Assembly (NCBI GenBank): GCA_002837195.1
Contig: KZ478067.1
Span: 1 to 64,000, forward strand
Reading direction: 5' to 3'
DNA from: Enterobacterales bacterium CwR94
GTDB taxonomy: Bacteria; Pseudomonadota; Gammaproteobacteria; Enterobacterales; Enterobacteriaceae
DNA length: 64,000 nt
Under the pieces are notes generated by a model, which was not told the DNA's origin, did not search any database, and worked only from the letters and a program-made list of their open reading frames with translations. Made by a program: the position numbers and the translations under genes. Below, in pieces: positions 17,841-26,973 of this stretch (position 1 is the first letter of the stretch; each line of letters begins with the position of its first letter).

Positions 17841-20516
17841 TTATTCAGTAACTGTGACTTCCTCCTTGACCCATTCCACCGTAAACCTGTCATTTTGATA
17901 ATCAAGTGCCAATCGGCAGTCAGATAGATCGCCCTGATGCTGCAGGATGGTTTTACCCAGCAGCGGAGTAATATGCTGCTCGATATAACGAATTAATAAA
18001 CGCGCACCGGTTTCGGCAACCGGGCACTGTGCGACCACGTATTCCACAACGGCGTCACTGTAGGTAAAGCCCAACTGATGCTGTGTAAGCAAACGCTGAT
18101 GAATGCGTTCCATATGCAAGCTGACAATGAAATTCAGCGTCTCTGCCTGCAGCGGTAAATACGGCACCACCGTAACGCGTCCTAAAAAGGCCGCCGGGAA
18201 CACTTTCAACAATTCCGGTTGCAGGGCCGTCAACAGCCCGGCATTGTCAGGTGCGGTCTCTTCATCCGCATACAGCTGGCTAATTAAGTCGCTGCCGGTA
18301 TTGCTGGTCAGTAAAATAATGGTGTTTTTGAAGTCAATTTGACGCCCTTCACCGTCTTCCATCTGCCCTTTATCAAACACCTGATAAAACAGCTCATGAA
18401 CATCCGGGTGCGCTTTTTCAACTTCATCCAGTAACACCACGCTGTAAGGCTTGCGTCTCACCGCTTCGGTTAACACGCCGCCCTCGCCGTAGCCCACATA
18501 GCCCGGAGGCGAACCTTTTAATGACGAGACCGTGTGCGATTCCTGATACTCACTCATATTGATGGTGATCAGGTTCTGTTCACCGCCATACATGCTCTCG
18601 GCAATCGCCAATGCCGTTTCTGTTTTCCCGACCCCGGAAGGCCCGACCAGCATAAAGACACCCAGGGGTTTACGTGGGTCTGCCAGGCCAGCACGGGCCG
18701 TCATGACGCTCTCGCTAAGCTGTTCAATCGCCGACGGCTGACCAATCACGCGGGTGTTCAGACGCTGAGGCAATTCCAGCACCGCACGCAACTCGTCTTT
18801 AAGCATCTGCCCAACAGGGATCCCGGTCCAGTCGCCGACAATACGAGCGATCACCTCAGCATTGACCTCCGCCTGCACCAACAGATGGGTGGCGCGCAGG
18901 GCCGTCAGTTGCTCTTCATGTGCCGCCAATTGTTGGCGCAGCTCAGCAAGTTCAGCCGTCGCGGCGTCTTCATCTACTTGCTTCGCAATTTGCTGGCGCA
19001 CGCCGACAATGGCTTCCACGCAGGCCCGTTCGGCTTCCCAACGGGAAGTTAATAACGCAATCGCCTCATCGGCTTGGACAATTTCTGCCTGTAATACTTC
19101 TGTGCGCTCAACCTGCTCTTTACCGAAGTGACGCGCCTTCTCAAGCGATTGCAGTTCTGCCTTCGCCGTTTCACGCTGCCAGTTCAGTTTCTGCAATTCG
19201 CCCGGCGGGGCAAATTGCGCCACCGCGATCCGCGCACAGGCGGTGTCTAACAAGCTGATCGCTTTATCAGGCAACTGTCTGGCAGGAATATAACGGTGTG
19301 AAAGTTTCACCGCGGCCTGCACAGCTTCGTCCATGATCCAGACGCCGTGGTGCTTTTCCAGCGAGGGAACCAAACCGCGCAACATGGCCACCGCCGTGTT
19401 TTCGGCGGGCTCATCGACCTGCAGCACCTGGAAGCGTCGCGTCAATGCCGGATCTTTTTCAATATGCCGTTTAAATTCGCTCCACGTCGTGGCGCCAATG
19501 GTACGCAGTTGACCTCGCGCCAACGCAGGCTTCAGCAAGTTGGCAGCATCGCCAGTCCCCGCATTTCCGCCCGCTCCCACCAGGGTGTGGACTTCATCAA
19601 TAAACAGAATCACGGGTTGCGGAGAGCCCATGGCTTCATCCAGCACCGATTTCAATCGCGCTTCAAATTCGCCTTTCATACTGGCGCCAGCAGAGAGCGC
19701 GACCACATCCAGCGTCAGGAGCCGCACCTGACTCAACGCGGGCGGTACTTCTCCCGCCACAATCGCCTGGGCCAACCCTTCCACGACGGCGGTTTTCCCC
19801 ACGCCGGCTTCCCCGGTAAGTAGCGGGTTGTTTTGGCGGCGACGCAGCAGAATATCAATCATGGTGGTGATTTCATGGCTGCGGCCCAACACGGGATCAA
19901 TTTTGCCTTCACGTGCCAGCGCAGTGAGGTCGGTGGTGTACTGGGCCAGCGTCGCGCCTTGTTTCGCGGATAACGCCTGACTCGCCTCACCGGGCATTTC
20001 GCCCCCGTAACTGGCGGAACCATCAGTCGCATCTTCACCGGCCTCCGGCGATTCACGCGTAATAAAGTTCAGTTCGCTGCTCAGCACATCCAGCGCCACT
20101 TTTTCCAGGCCTGGCGCCATACCCAGCAGCACGCGACGCAGTTCCATATTGGTTAGCATCGCCAACAGCAGATGGCCGCTACGGATGCGTCCTTCCAGGC
20201 ACTCAAGGCTGGCACAAATCCACGCACGCTCAATGGCCAACTCAATGTGATAAGAGAAGTCAGAAATCGATGTCGCACCGGTCGGCAATCGCGCCAGAGT
20301 CTGTGCAATGCCACGCTCAATGGTTTCAGCATCAATTTGGAAGTAGCGAACGATATGTTTGAAATCGTTATCATCGTGGTGCCAGAGCTGATTAACCCAA
20401 TGCACTAACTCAACGTAGGGATTTCCGCGCAGCTTACAAAGCGTGGTGGCACTCTCAATACTTTTAAAGAGAGTATTATCCAGTTTTCCAAATAAATTTT
20501 TCCTGATAATAGCCAC
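17841..20516 (-). CDS. clpV: ClpV (TssH), T6SS sheath-recycling AAA+ ATPase
   Basis: ClpV disassembles contracted TssB/TssC sheaths. The 891-residue Clp/Hsp100 protein has an N-terminal double Clp-N domain, Walker A sites GEAGVGKT (residues 235-242) and GPSGVGKT (near 625), Walker [12 protein letters not shown] and a coiled middle domain around 420-560. It heads the leftward operon, 453 bp from the divergent tssF, and is unusual only in being separated from tssB/tssC by four fimbrial genes. Confidence 0.96.
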   Translation of the reverse strand: MAIIRKNLFGKLDNTLFKSIESATTLCKLRGNPYVELVHWVNQLWHHDDNDFKHIVRYFQIDAETIERGIAQTLARLPTGATSISDFSYHIELAIERAWICASLECLEGRIRSGHLLLAMLTNMELRRVLLGMAPGLEKVALDVLSSELNFITRESPEAGEDATDGSASYGGEMPGEASQALSAKQGATLAQYTTDLTALAREGKIDPVLGRSHEITTMIDILLRRRQNNPLLTGEAGVGKTAVVEGLAQAIVAGEVPPALSQVRLLTLDVVALSAGASMKGEFEARLKSVLDEAMGSPQPVILFIDEVHTLVGAGGNAGTGDAANLLKPALARGQLRTIGATTWSEFKRHIEKDPALTRRFQVLQVDEPAENTAVAMLRGLVPSLEKHHGVWIMDEAVQAAVKLSHRYIPARQLPDKAISLLDTACARIAVAQFAPPGELQKLNWQRETAKAELQSLEKARHFGKEQVERTEVLQAEIVQADEAIALLTSRWEAERACVEAIVGVRQQIAKQVDEDAATAELAELRQQLAAHEEQLTALRATHLLVQAEVNAEVIARIVGDWTGIPVGQMLKDELRAVLELPQRLNTRVIGQPSAIEQLSESVMTARAGLADPRKPLGVFMLVGPSGVGKTETALAIAESMYGGEQNLITINMSEYQESHTVSSLKGSPPGYVGYGEGGVLTEAVRRKPYSVVLLDEVEKAHPDVHELFYQVFDKGQMEDGEGRQIDFKNTIILLTSNTGSDLISQLYADEETAPDNAGLLTALQPELLKVFPAAFLGRVTVVPYLPLQAETLNFIVSLHMERIHQRLLTQHQLGFTYSDAVVEYVVAQCPVAETGARLLIRYIEQHITPLLGKTILQHQGDLSDCRLALDYQNDRFTVEWVKEEVTVTE

Positions 20517-20969
20517 ATTAACTTCCTTATAATTAGCGCACTTTAAAAACGAGGTATTCTTATTTCCGGCACCACCAGAAACGTCCTAACAGTACGTCAA
20601 TGAATTTAACTTGAAAACCCCCAACCATATAATTAGGAATTAGCTCTCATAAAATTCCTAAAAAATGCCTCCTAAGACAAGAGTCATTGAATAACAATGA
20701 GCTTTTCTAATATAAGATTAAGAAATTACCCATGTAATTAATATTAATCCAGCGAAATGAGGCTGATTCGGCAACAAGAATAATCTCATTATAAAAATTC
20801 CAATAAATGGGTAAGTGAGTCATTGAACACAGCAGCAGGTGTCCAAAGACGCAGTATGACGCCAATAACCGTGGCAAAGGGTTATCACAAGCGGATGCAG
20901 GCCTGAAAAAGCGTGTCCAGAACGCGCAAAATAAATACATCATTCATTATTCATATCAGGTAATTAAGC
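20517..20969. promoter_or_regulatory. Divergent control region between clpV and tssF
   Basis: This 453-bp AT-rich gene-free stretch separates the two halves of the T6SS island and must carry promoters for both. The clearest element is a perfect TATAAT at 20628-20633 on the plus strand, with a weak -35 (TTTAAC) 17 bp upstream, which would leave a leader of over 300 nt for tssF. I see no sigma-54 consensus. A 78-codon minus-strand frame inside looks like chance. Confidence 0.45.
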
Positions 20970-22850
20970 GTGGATCAGAACTTTCTCGACTACTACAATA
21001 AAGAACTCACTTTCATGCGTGAAATGGCGGAAGAGTTCGCAGAAAAGCATCCTAAAATCGCCGGGCGACTGGGGATGCGTGGAATTGAGATCTCCGATCC
21101 TTTTGTTGAACGGCTCATTGAGTCTTTCTGCTTTATGTCTGCGCGGACACAATTAAAGTTAGATGCGGAATTCCCGCTATTTACACGCCGACTGCTAGAT
21201 ATCATTTATCCCAATTATACAGCCCCAACGCCATCAATGGGCGTGATCCAGCTGCAACCCAATTTAAAAGAGGGTGATCTAACACAGGGCTACTGTGTCC
21301 CCCGTAATAGCGCCTTTTTTACCGCGATAGCGCCTGGTGAAATTACCCGTTGTGAATTTCGCAGCGGCCAGGATGTGCAACTGTGGCCCCTGGAGATTGC
21401 AGAAGCACGCCTGACCTCCATTCCACCGGATTTGCCCAGTCTGGAACGTCATCGCATTGCGCCCAGCCGCCTGAAAAGCGCACTGCGCATCAAGTTGCGT
21501 CTGCCTGGCGAGATGACCTTTTCTCAGCTCACCAATCTTGAGAGTTTGCCTGTCTATATTGAGGGCGACGAACGGGTGGTTTCGCACATTTTTGAGTTAC
21601 TGCATGCGCATCACGTGGCGACCATTATCCGTAGCGGTCGTGGCGATAAAGCCCATGACACGATCATCAGCAATGAGCCCTTAACCTTTGAAGGGATGAG
21701 CCCTAATCAGAGCCTGCTGCCCGTGGCATGGAATATCTTTCAGGGCCACAACCTGGTTCAGGAGTATTTCTCCTGCCGCCAGCGCTTCTACTTTTTTACC
21801 TTGACCCAGCTCGCGCAGGGGTTAAAGCATAACCACACGCAGGAAGCAGAAATCATCATTCTGCTGGATCGGCAGGCTTCTTCACTGACCAGCCACGTGT
21901 CCGCATCGCGCTTTTTACTGTTTTGTACGCCGGTCATTAATTTGTTTCCTCGCCGTATGGATAAGCTGGAAATTAATCCCGCACTCAATGAGTTCCATGT
22001 GGTGCCCGATCGCAGCCGTCCGCTGGATTTTGAAGTCTATTCGATCAGCAAAGTGTTTGGTCAGCAGGCAGAAACCAGTAAAGAAGTGACGTTTAACCCA
22101 CTGTATCAAACCCGTCATTGTGATAACGGCAACTTTGGGCGCTACTTTTCGGCGACCCGTAAGACCCGTCAGAACAGCAGTAATGCCCGCAAATACGATA
22201 CGCGTACACCTTATGCGGGCACCGAAATGTTTGTCTCACTGGTGGATCAGCAAGAAGCGCCGTGGAGCGATGATATTCGTTACCTGTCGATTGATGCGTT
22301 GGTGACCAATCGCGACCTGCCCCGCTTAATTGCGACCACCGGTAATACGCAACTGACGATGTCCGATTCCGCGCCCGTACATGGGGCAAAATTTGTTTTT
22401 CAGCCCAGCGCACCGCGTGCGCCTTTTGCTAACGGTGAATCAGCATGGCGCTTGATCCGCCAGCTCAGTTTTAACTATCTGCCGTTGTATGACATGGGGC
22501 ACAGCCAGGGCGGTGAAGCCTTCCGCAACATGTTGCGCTTATTTGTCAGCCAGTTTGACCATGAATCCACTACGCAGATTGATGCCCTGGTCGGCTGTAA
22601 GAGTGAGCCTGTGATTCGCCGGTTGCCGGGTAACGGCCTGTTGGTCTATGGCCGCGGCGTGCGCTGTACCTTTACCGTCGATGAAGAGGGATTCTCCGGC
22701 ATCAGCCCCTATCTGTTTGGCATGATCATGGAGAACTATGTGGCGCGACATGCCGCCATCAACGTGTTTACTGAAACCACGCTGGAGTCAATGCAGCGTG
22801 GTGAAGTCGGACTTTGGCAGGCCAGACCGGGCCGCAGGGGCGTGCTGTGA
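20970..22850 (+). CDS. tssF: TssF, T6SS baseplate wedge protein
   Basis: TssF forms the baseplate wedge with TssG and TssE. The 626-residue protein begins MDQNFLDYYNKELTFMREMA and contains the family motifs FAEKHPKIAGRLGM, PFVERLIESFCFMSAR and FPLFTRRLLDIIYPNY. The start is a GTG at 20970 with a weak CAGG upstream; no better start is available because the conserved N-terminus begins there. The stop overlaps the tssG ATG. Unusually no tssE precedes it. Confidence 0.95.
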   Translation: MDQNFLDYYNKELTFMREMAEEFAEKHPKIAGRLGMRGIEISDPFVERLIESFCFMSARTQLKLDAEFPLFTRRLLDIIYPNYTAPTPSMGVIQLQPNLKEGDLTQGYCVPRNSAFFTAIAPGEITRCEFRSGQDVQLWPLEIAEARLTSIPPDLPSLERHRIAPSRLKSALRIKLRLPGEMTFSQLTNLESLPVYIEGDERVVSHIFELLHAHHVATIIRSGRGDKAHDTIISNEPLTFEGMSPNQSLLPVAWNIFQGHNLVQEYFSCRQRFYFFTLTQLAQGLKHNHTQEAEIIILLDRQASSLTSHVSASRFLLFCTPVINLFPRRMDKLEINPALNEFHVVPDRSRPLDFEVYSISKVFGQQAETSKEVTFNPLYQTRHCDNGNFGRYFSATRKTRQNSSNARKYDTRTPYAGTEMFVSLVDQQEAPWSDDIRYLSIDALVTNRDLPRLIATTGNTQLTMSDSAPVHGAKFVFQPSAPRAPFANGESAWRLIRQLSFNYLPLYDMGHSQGGEAFRNMLRLFVSQFDHESTTQIDALVGCKSEPVIRRLPGNGLLVYGRGVRCTFTVDEEGFSGISPYLFGMIMENYVARHAAINVFTETTLESMQRGEVGLWQARPGRRGVL

Positions 22851-23854
22851 TGGCACAACATACGTCAGAACTGCCCTACCACGAGCATGAACCGCTCGCC
22901 TATAAGTCCGGCTTTATCAGCGTACTACGCCGTCTGGCAGCGCAGCGTACCGATTTGCCAAACCCCGGAACAGCGCTGCTGCCCTCTGAGGAGTGCTTTC
23001 GTCTCGGACAGTCGGCACACATGGCTTTTGCCCCGCGTGAAGTTGCAGAAGTACAAGAGCTGGGCGGGAAAACGCACCTTGAACTGTTTGGCCTGGGGGT
23101 CTGGGGTCCTCAAGGGGCGATGCCGTTGCATTTAACGGAACTGGCCTATTCGCGCGCCGAGTCTCATGACAATACGCTGAACCACTTTGTTGATTTGTTC
23201 CACCACCGGGCGCTGTCACATTTCTGGCGAGCGTGGTTCGTTTCGCAGGATACCGCCTCACTCGACCGCCGCAGCGATGAGCGTTTCTCATTTTATGTCG
23301 GCAGCCTGGTGGGCATGTCCCCCAATGAACTGGCCGGCAGCGAGTTGCCGCTGCACCCACGTCTGGCCTCCTCGGCACACCTGATCCGTGAAGCCAGAAA
23401 CCCGGAAGGGTTGGTGGGTGCACTGCATTACTACTTTGAAGTGCCCGTGCAGATCCGTGAATACACCCATCAGTGGATTGTCTTGCAAGCCAGCGATCAA
23501 ACGCAACTCGGCAGTATCTCTGGCGCGATGTTACTGGGCGACGGCGCGATTCTGGGTGAGCAGGTTCAGGATCGTCAGCACAAATTCCAGCTCACTTTTG
23601 GCCCCTTGAGCCTGCAGCAATATCTGCGTTTCAGCCCCTGGGGACAGGATTTACCGGTATTACGCGAATGGGTACGCAACTTTGTGGGATTTGAATACGC
23701 CTGGGAAGTGATCCTGGTGCTCGCCGCAGACGAAGTGCCCTGTGCCGTGCTCGGTGAGAGCCATCAACTGGGTTACACCAGTTGGCTGGAGCGTGAAGAC
23801 AGCAGCACGCCACTGGCGGGAATGCGCTTCGACCCGGAAACCCACAGTCACTGA
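22850..23854 (+). CDS. tssG: TssG, T6SS baseplate protein
   Basis: TssG is the partner of TssF in the baseplate wedge. I use the ATG at 22850 (MAQHTSELPYHEHEP), which overlaps the tssF stop (TGATG) and has CAGGGG upstream; a longer frame from 22814 would overlap tssF unnecessarily. The 334-residue protein contains LFGLGVWGPQGAMPLHLTEL, FLDLFHHR-like FVDLFHHRALSHFWRAW and the C-terminal GYTSWL, all typical of TssG. Confidence 0.94.
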   Translation: MAQHTSELPYHEHEPLAYKSGFISVLRRLAAQRTDLPNPGTALLPSEECFRLGQSAHMAFAPREVAEVQELGGKTHLELFGLGVWGPQGAMPLHLTELAYSRAESHDNTLNHFVDLFHHRALSHFWRAWFVSQDTASLDRRSDERFSFYVGSLVGMSPNELAGSELPLHPRLASSAHLIREARNPEGLVGALHYYFEVPVQIREYTHQWIVLQASDQTQLGSISGAMLLGDGAILGEQVQDRQHKFQLTFGPLSLQQYLRFSPWGQDLPVLREWVRNFVGFEYAWEVILVLAADEVPCAVLGESHQLGYTSWLEREDSSTPLAGMRFDPETHSH

Positions 23855-23897
23855 TTACGCCATCACGCAGTGAAGCAACGTCAAAAAGGAACTTAAC

Positions 23898-24968
23898 GTG
23901 AGTGAAACACAACACTTATGCCCCGAGGGCTACCTCGCCGTACTGCAGCCAGACAGCGTGTCACCGCCCTGCGGTGAAAATCTGGAATACGATGCAGATT
24001 TCATTCTGCTGCAAAGCCGTCTGCAAACGCGTATTGGCGCCGAATACGGCAATTTTGTCGAAGCGATAGAGCCAGTCAATTGGGCTGACATCGAACGTGA
24101 CGCCAGCGCCTTACTGATGCGCAGTAAAGATGTGCGCCTGGTGATTTTGCTTATTCGCTGTCGACTGCGTCAAAAAGGCGTCGTTGCGCTGTGCGAAGGG
24201 CTTGAAGCACTGCTGTATATGCTTACCCAGTGGCCTGATGCGCTGCACCCGCAGTTGTACGACGAAGGTGAATTCGTGCCCTTTATGCGCGCCAACGCCT
24301 TCGCAGAGCTGGAAGGTTCTGAGGGCTTTATGGCTGATTTTCGTCAGCAACTGCTGCCTCGCTCTGGCGGATTGCAACTGAGCATTCGCGATGTGGAACG
24401 TGGATACGCGTCACCCCGTGAAGAGAGTGCGCCAACAGAACTCACGTTGGCCTCGATGCAACAAGCCTGGCTCAACGATCCTGCCATTCTCTCCCTGCAA
24501 CAGGCGGGATTACGCCTTCGCCAGTTGCATCAAATCCTGGTGGATACGTTAGGCCACGAAGCACCGGACTTTGCTCGTCTGCAAACCTTACTGGGTTACT
24601 TCGGGGGTAACGCTGCGCTACAGAGTGCCCCTGCGACCATTGCGCCACAGGAGGAACCCGCCGCACCACAGGAGCCGGTCTACAGTGCTGCGCAAGAGAA
24701 CGCCGACGCGGCACCCGCGGCCTCAGTCCCCGCAGCCTCTGCGGCAGTGGCCCCTCAGCCAGCCAAAGGCATTGAACACCGCGCTGATGCGCTTAGTCGT
24801 TTACGCGAAGTACGCGACTGGTTTATGCGCGTAGAGCCCAGCAGCCCTGCTGTTGCGTTACTGGCTTTTACAGAACAGACCATTGGCAAAAATTTCATCG
24901 AATTGCAGCAACTGCTGCCCGCTGAGCTGATGGCCAAACTGGATGCCGGGCAGGAGTCGCACGGCTAA
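23898..24968 (+). CDS. tssA: TssA, T6SS assembly cap protein (ImpA N-domain)
   Basis: TssA proteins organise baseplate and sheath assembly. This 356-residue form has the ImpA N-terminal domain (PPCGENLEYDADF, PVNWADIERDA), a middle helical part, an Ala/Pro-rich linker at about 250-290, and a short C-terminal domain (RADALSRLREVRDWF, EPSSPAVALL). That layout fits a short TssA class rather than the long dodecameric one. It uses a GTG start at 23898 with AAAGGA 8 nt upstream. Confidence 0.9.
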   Translation: MSETQHLCPEGYLAVLQPDSVSPPCGENLEYDADFILLQSRLQTRIGAEYGNFVEAIEPVNWADIERDASALLMRSKDVRLVILLIRCRLRQKGVVALCEGLEALLYMLTQWPDALHPQLYDEGEFVPFMRANAFAELEGSEGFMADFRQQLLPRSGGLQLSIRDVERGYASPREESAPTELTLASMQQAWLNDPAILSLQQAGLRLRQLHQILVDTLGHEAPDFARLQTLLGYFGGNAALQSAPATIAPQEEPAAPQEPVYSAAQENADAAPAASVPAASAAVAPQPAKGIEHRADALSRLREVRDWFMRVEPSSPAVALLAFTEQTIGKNFIELQQLLPAELMAKLDAGQESHG

Positions 24969-25030
24969 TTACAAAATGTAAAAGCAGGTGAAGGTCACCC
25001 GCTGATAAAAGTTTCGACAGGGATATGTTA

Positions 25031-26368
25031 ATGAAATCAAGCGCCACACTGTTTGTCAGTATTGCCAGCTATCGCGACAGCGAGCTTTATCCAACGTTAC
25101 GCAACATGGTTGAGGAAGCCGAGTTCCCCGCGCGCCTGCACATCGCAGTGTGCTGGCAGGATAACGATGATATTCAGCCCTTCCTTGATGCCGGCATGAC
25201 CTTAAACAGCCGCGTGCAATACAACGGAACCACGCGCTATGCCTTTGCCTACCGTGATGCCGTCATTGATGTGCTGAGCGTGCATTACTATGAGAGTCAG
25301 GGGGCGTGCTGGGCGCGTCACCAGGTCGAAACGCGTTATCAGCATGAAGATTACTTCTTGCAGATTGACTCTCACTGCCGTTTCACCCCGCACTGGGACA
25401 GCGCCATGATTGAGATGCTGGAAAGCCTGCGTCCCCAAAGCGCCAACCCTGTGCTATCGAGTTACCCCCCCGCCTATGTGCCCGGCGAAGATGAAGAACG
25501 TAAAACCTACGTGAGTCGCCTGACGTTCAATGGCTTTACCCAGGAGGGCATTGTCAGCCTCTCCTCGACGCCTTTTACCGCCGACGCGCCCCAGCGCTGC
25601 GGCTACCTGGCGGCGGGATTTCTCTTTGCTGATGGTCACTTTGTCACCCGTGTGCCTAACGATCCGCAAATCTTCTTTATGGGCGAGGAAATCGCCATGG
25701 CGGCGCGCGCCTGGACCCACGGTTATGACATCTGGTCACCGCATAAGATCCTGCTCTGGCACTACTACGGACGCACATCGGCCCCGAAAGTGTGGGGAGA
25801 TCACAACGGTGAAGCCAAACAGGAAGGGGCGATAGACAAAGCCTGGTGGGAACGCGATTCCCTGTCGAAACACCGGGTATTGAGCGTGTTGAATGTCAGC
25901 GATGACCCCTGCGATCTCGGCGAATGGCGTTTGGGTACCCAACGCACACTGCGTGAGTATCAGTACCGCATTGGGGTCGAATTTCGTGGATGCCGCGTGC
26001 ATCCGGCGGTGACCGACTCAGAGAAAGTCACCTGGTTTGACACCTTACCCACGCATCACCAGCAGTGGCGTCAGCTGTTACAGCACATCAATGAACGCAC
26101 TGTCCGCCTGAAACAGGATGAGATTGATTTTAACCGCGGCGATATCGCCTGGTGGCACATTGGCGTGTACAGCGCCGAAAACACGCCGCTGATGGTGAAG
26201 CAGTATTCGCCTGAAGCGGTTCGCAAGCAGATAACCACCGTCGATGACGACACGACGGAACTGCGTATTCATTTTATTACCTCAAACCGCGCCCCGGCAC
26301 ACAGCATTCGTATTTGCCCCTATGTGGCGGAATCCGGTTGGGGTGACTTACTGGAGAAAAGTTGGTGA
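25031..26368 (+). CDS. GlcNAc-type glycosyltransferase in the T6SS operon
   Basis: The 445-residue protein resembles the GlcNAc glycosyltransferase family related to eukaryotic Skp1 hydroxyproline GlcNAc-transferase. Visible motifs are FVSIASYRDSELYPTL at the N-terminus, ACWARHQVETRY, and FLQIDSHCRFTPHWD, which holds a DxH-type metal/nucleotide-sugar motif. It has no signal peptide or membrane span, so it should act in the cytoplasm. The ATG at 25031 is favoured over 25025 because AGGGA lies 8 nt before it. It sits between tssA and a DotU-like gene, with the next start overlapping its stop. The acceptor is unknown; a T6SS component or effector is a reasonable guess. Confidence 0.8.
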   Translation: MKSSATLFVSIASYRDSELYPTLRNMVEEAEFPARLHIAVCWQDNDDIQPFLDAGMTLNSRVQYNGTTRYAFAYRDAVIDVLSVHYYESQGACWARHQVETRYQHEDYFLQIDSHCRFTPHWDSAMIEMLESLRPQSANPVLSSYPPAYVPGEDEERKTYVSRLTFNGFTQEGIVSLSSTPFTADAPQRCGYLAAGFLFADGHFVTRVPNDPQIFFMGEEIAMAARAWTHGYDIWSPHKILLWHYYGRTSAPKVWGDHNGEAKQEGAIDKAWWERDSLSKHRVLSVLNVSDDPCDLGEWRLGTQRTLREYQYRIGVEFRGCRVHPAVTDSEKVTWFDTLPTHHQQWRQLLQHINERTVRLKQDEIDFNRGDIAWWHIGVYSAENTPLMVKQYSPEAVRKQITTVDDDTTELRIHFITSNRAPAHSIRICPYVAESGWGDLLEKSW

Positions 26369-26973
26369 AGACAACACCGGTGTTTGACGAAATCGTCGCC
26401 ACCTGCGCGTTGGTGGCCATGCGTGGCGTAATCCCTTCGCTACTTGAATATCAAACGCAACTGCGTGCGCGCGTTGAGCGTTTTGGTCAGGAGTTGGCCG
26501 ATAAAAAGCTCAGCGCTGAGACGCGTGATGCCCTGTGCCGCCTGACCTGTAAGGTTCTCGACATCAATACCCAACAGTGTCTTGAAGAGCAGGATGTCAG
26601 TTGGCGTGGTTATGAATTAGAGCACGTGTTTTATGGCTACAGCCAGGAGCCGCTGTACACCGAGGCGCACGCCACGCAACTGTTCACCGATAAGAGCGAA
26701 GACGTCGTTCACTATGCGCTGCTGCTCAGTTCACTGTCGCCGGTTCTCCTGCCCGGCAGTGAATATCGCCAGTCGCTGACGCTTGCCAAACCTGCCGTCA
26801 CCGTGGTCAGCAAACGGGCCGAACGGATAGAGCCCGTGCCAGTGACCGAAGTGGAGCCCGAACCCGCACCACCGCATTTTTGGACACCGTTGCTGATCCA
26901 GTTGTTCGCGACCACCCTGCTGTTGGCAGGACTGTGGTCTGCGTGCTGGCACTATTTGAAGGATGGGATGTAA
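26365..26973 (+). CDS. DotU-like protein with C-terminal membrane anchor
   Basis: A 202-residue protein with a helical N-terminal domain (RGVIPSLLEYQTQLRARVE, LTCKVLDINTQQCLEEQD), a Pro/Glu-rich linker, and one membrane span at the extreme C-terminus (FWTPLLIQLFATTLLLAGLW). This layout matches short DotU/TssL proteins, although the sequence is divergent and I assign it by layout and context. The GTG at 26365 overlaps the upstream TGA as GTGA with GGAG 9 nt before; a TTG at 26362 is also possible. Since a full TssL is encoded at 7062, this would be a second, smaller paralogue. Confidence 0.7.
   Translation: MKTTPVFDEIVATCALVAMRGVIPSLLEYQTQLRARVERFGQELADKKLSAETRDALCRLTCKVLDINTQQCLEEQDVSWRGYELEHVFYGYSQEPLYTEAHATQLFTDKSEDVVHYALLLSSLSPVLLPGSEYRQSLTLAKPAVTVVSKRAERIEPVPVTEVEPEPAPPHFWTPLLIQLFATTLLLAGLWSACWHYLKDGM

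Noticed and set aside
20707-20943. 78-codon minus-strand frame in the T6SS control region
   Set aside because: No ribosome binding site or familiar pattern, composition like the non-coding surroundings, and it occupies the region needed for promoters.
26365-26973. Naming this gene tssL
   Set aside because: A full-length TssL is already encoded at 7062-8417 and the similarity here is by layout rather than clear sequence.
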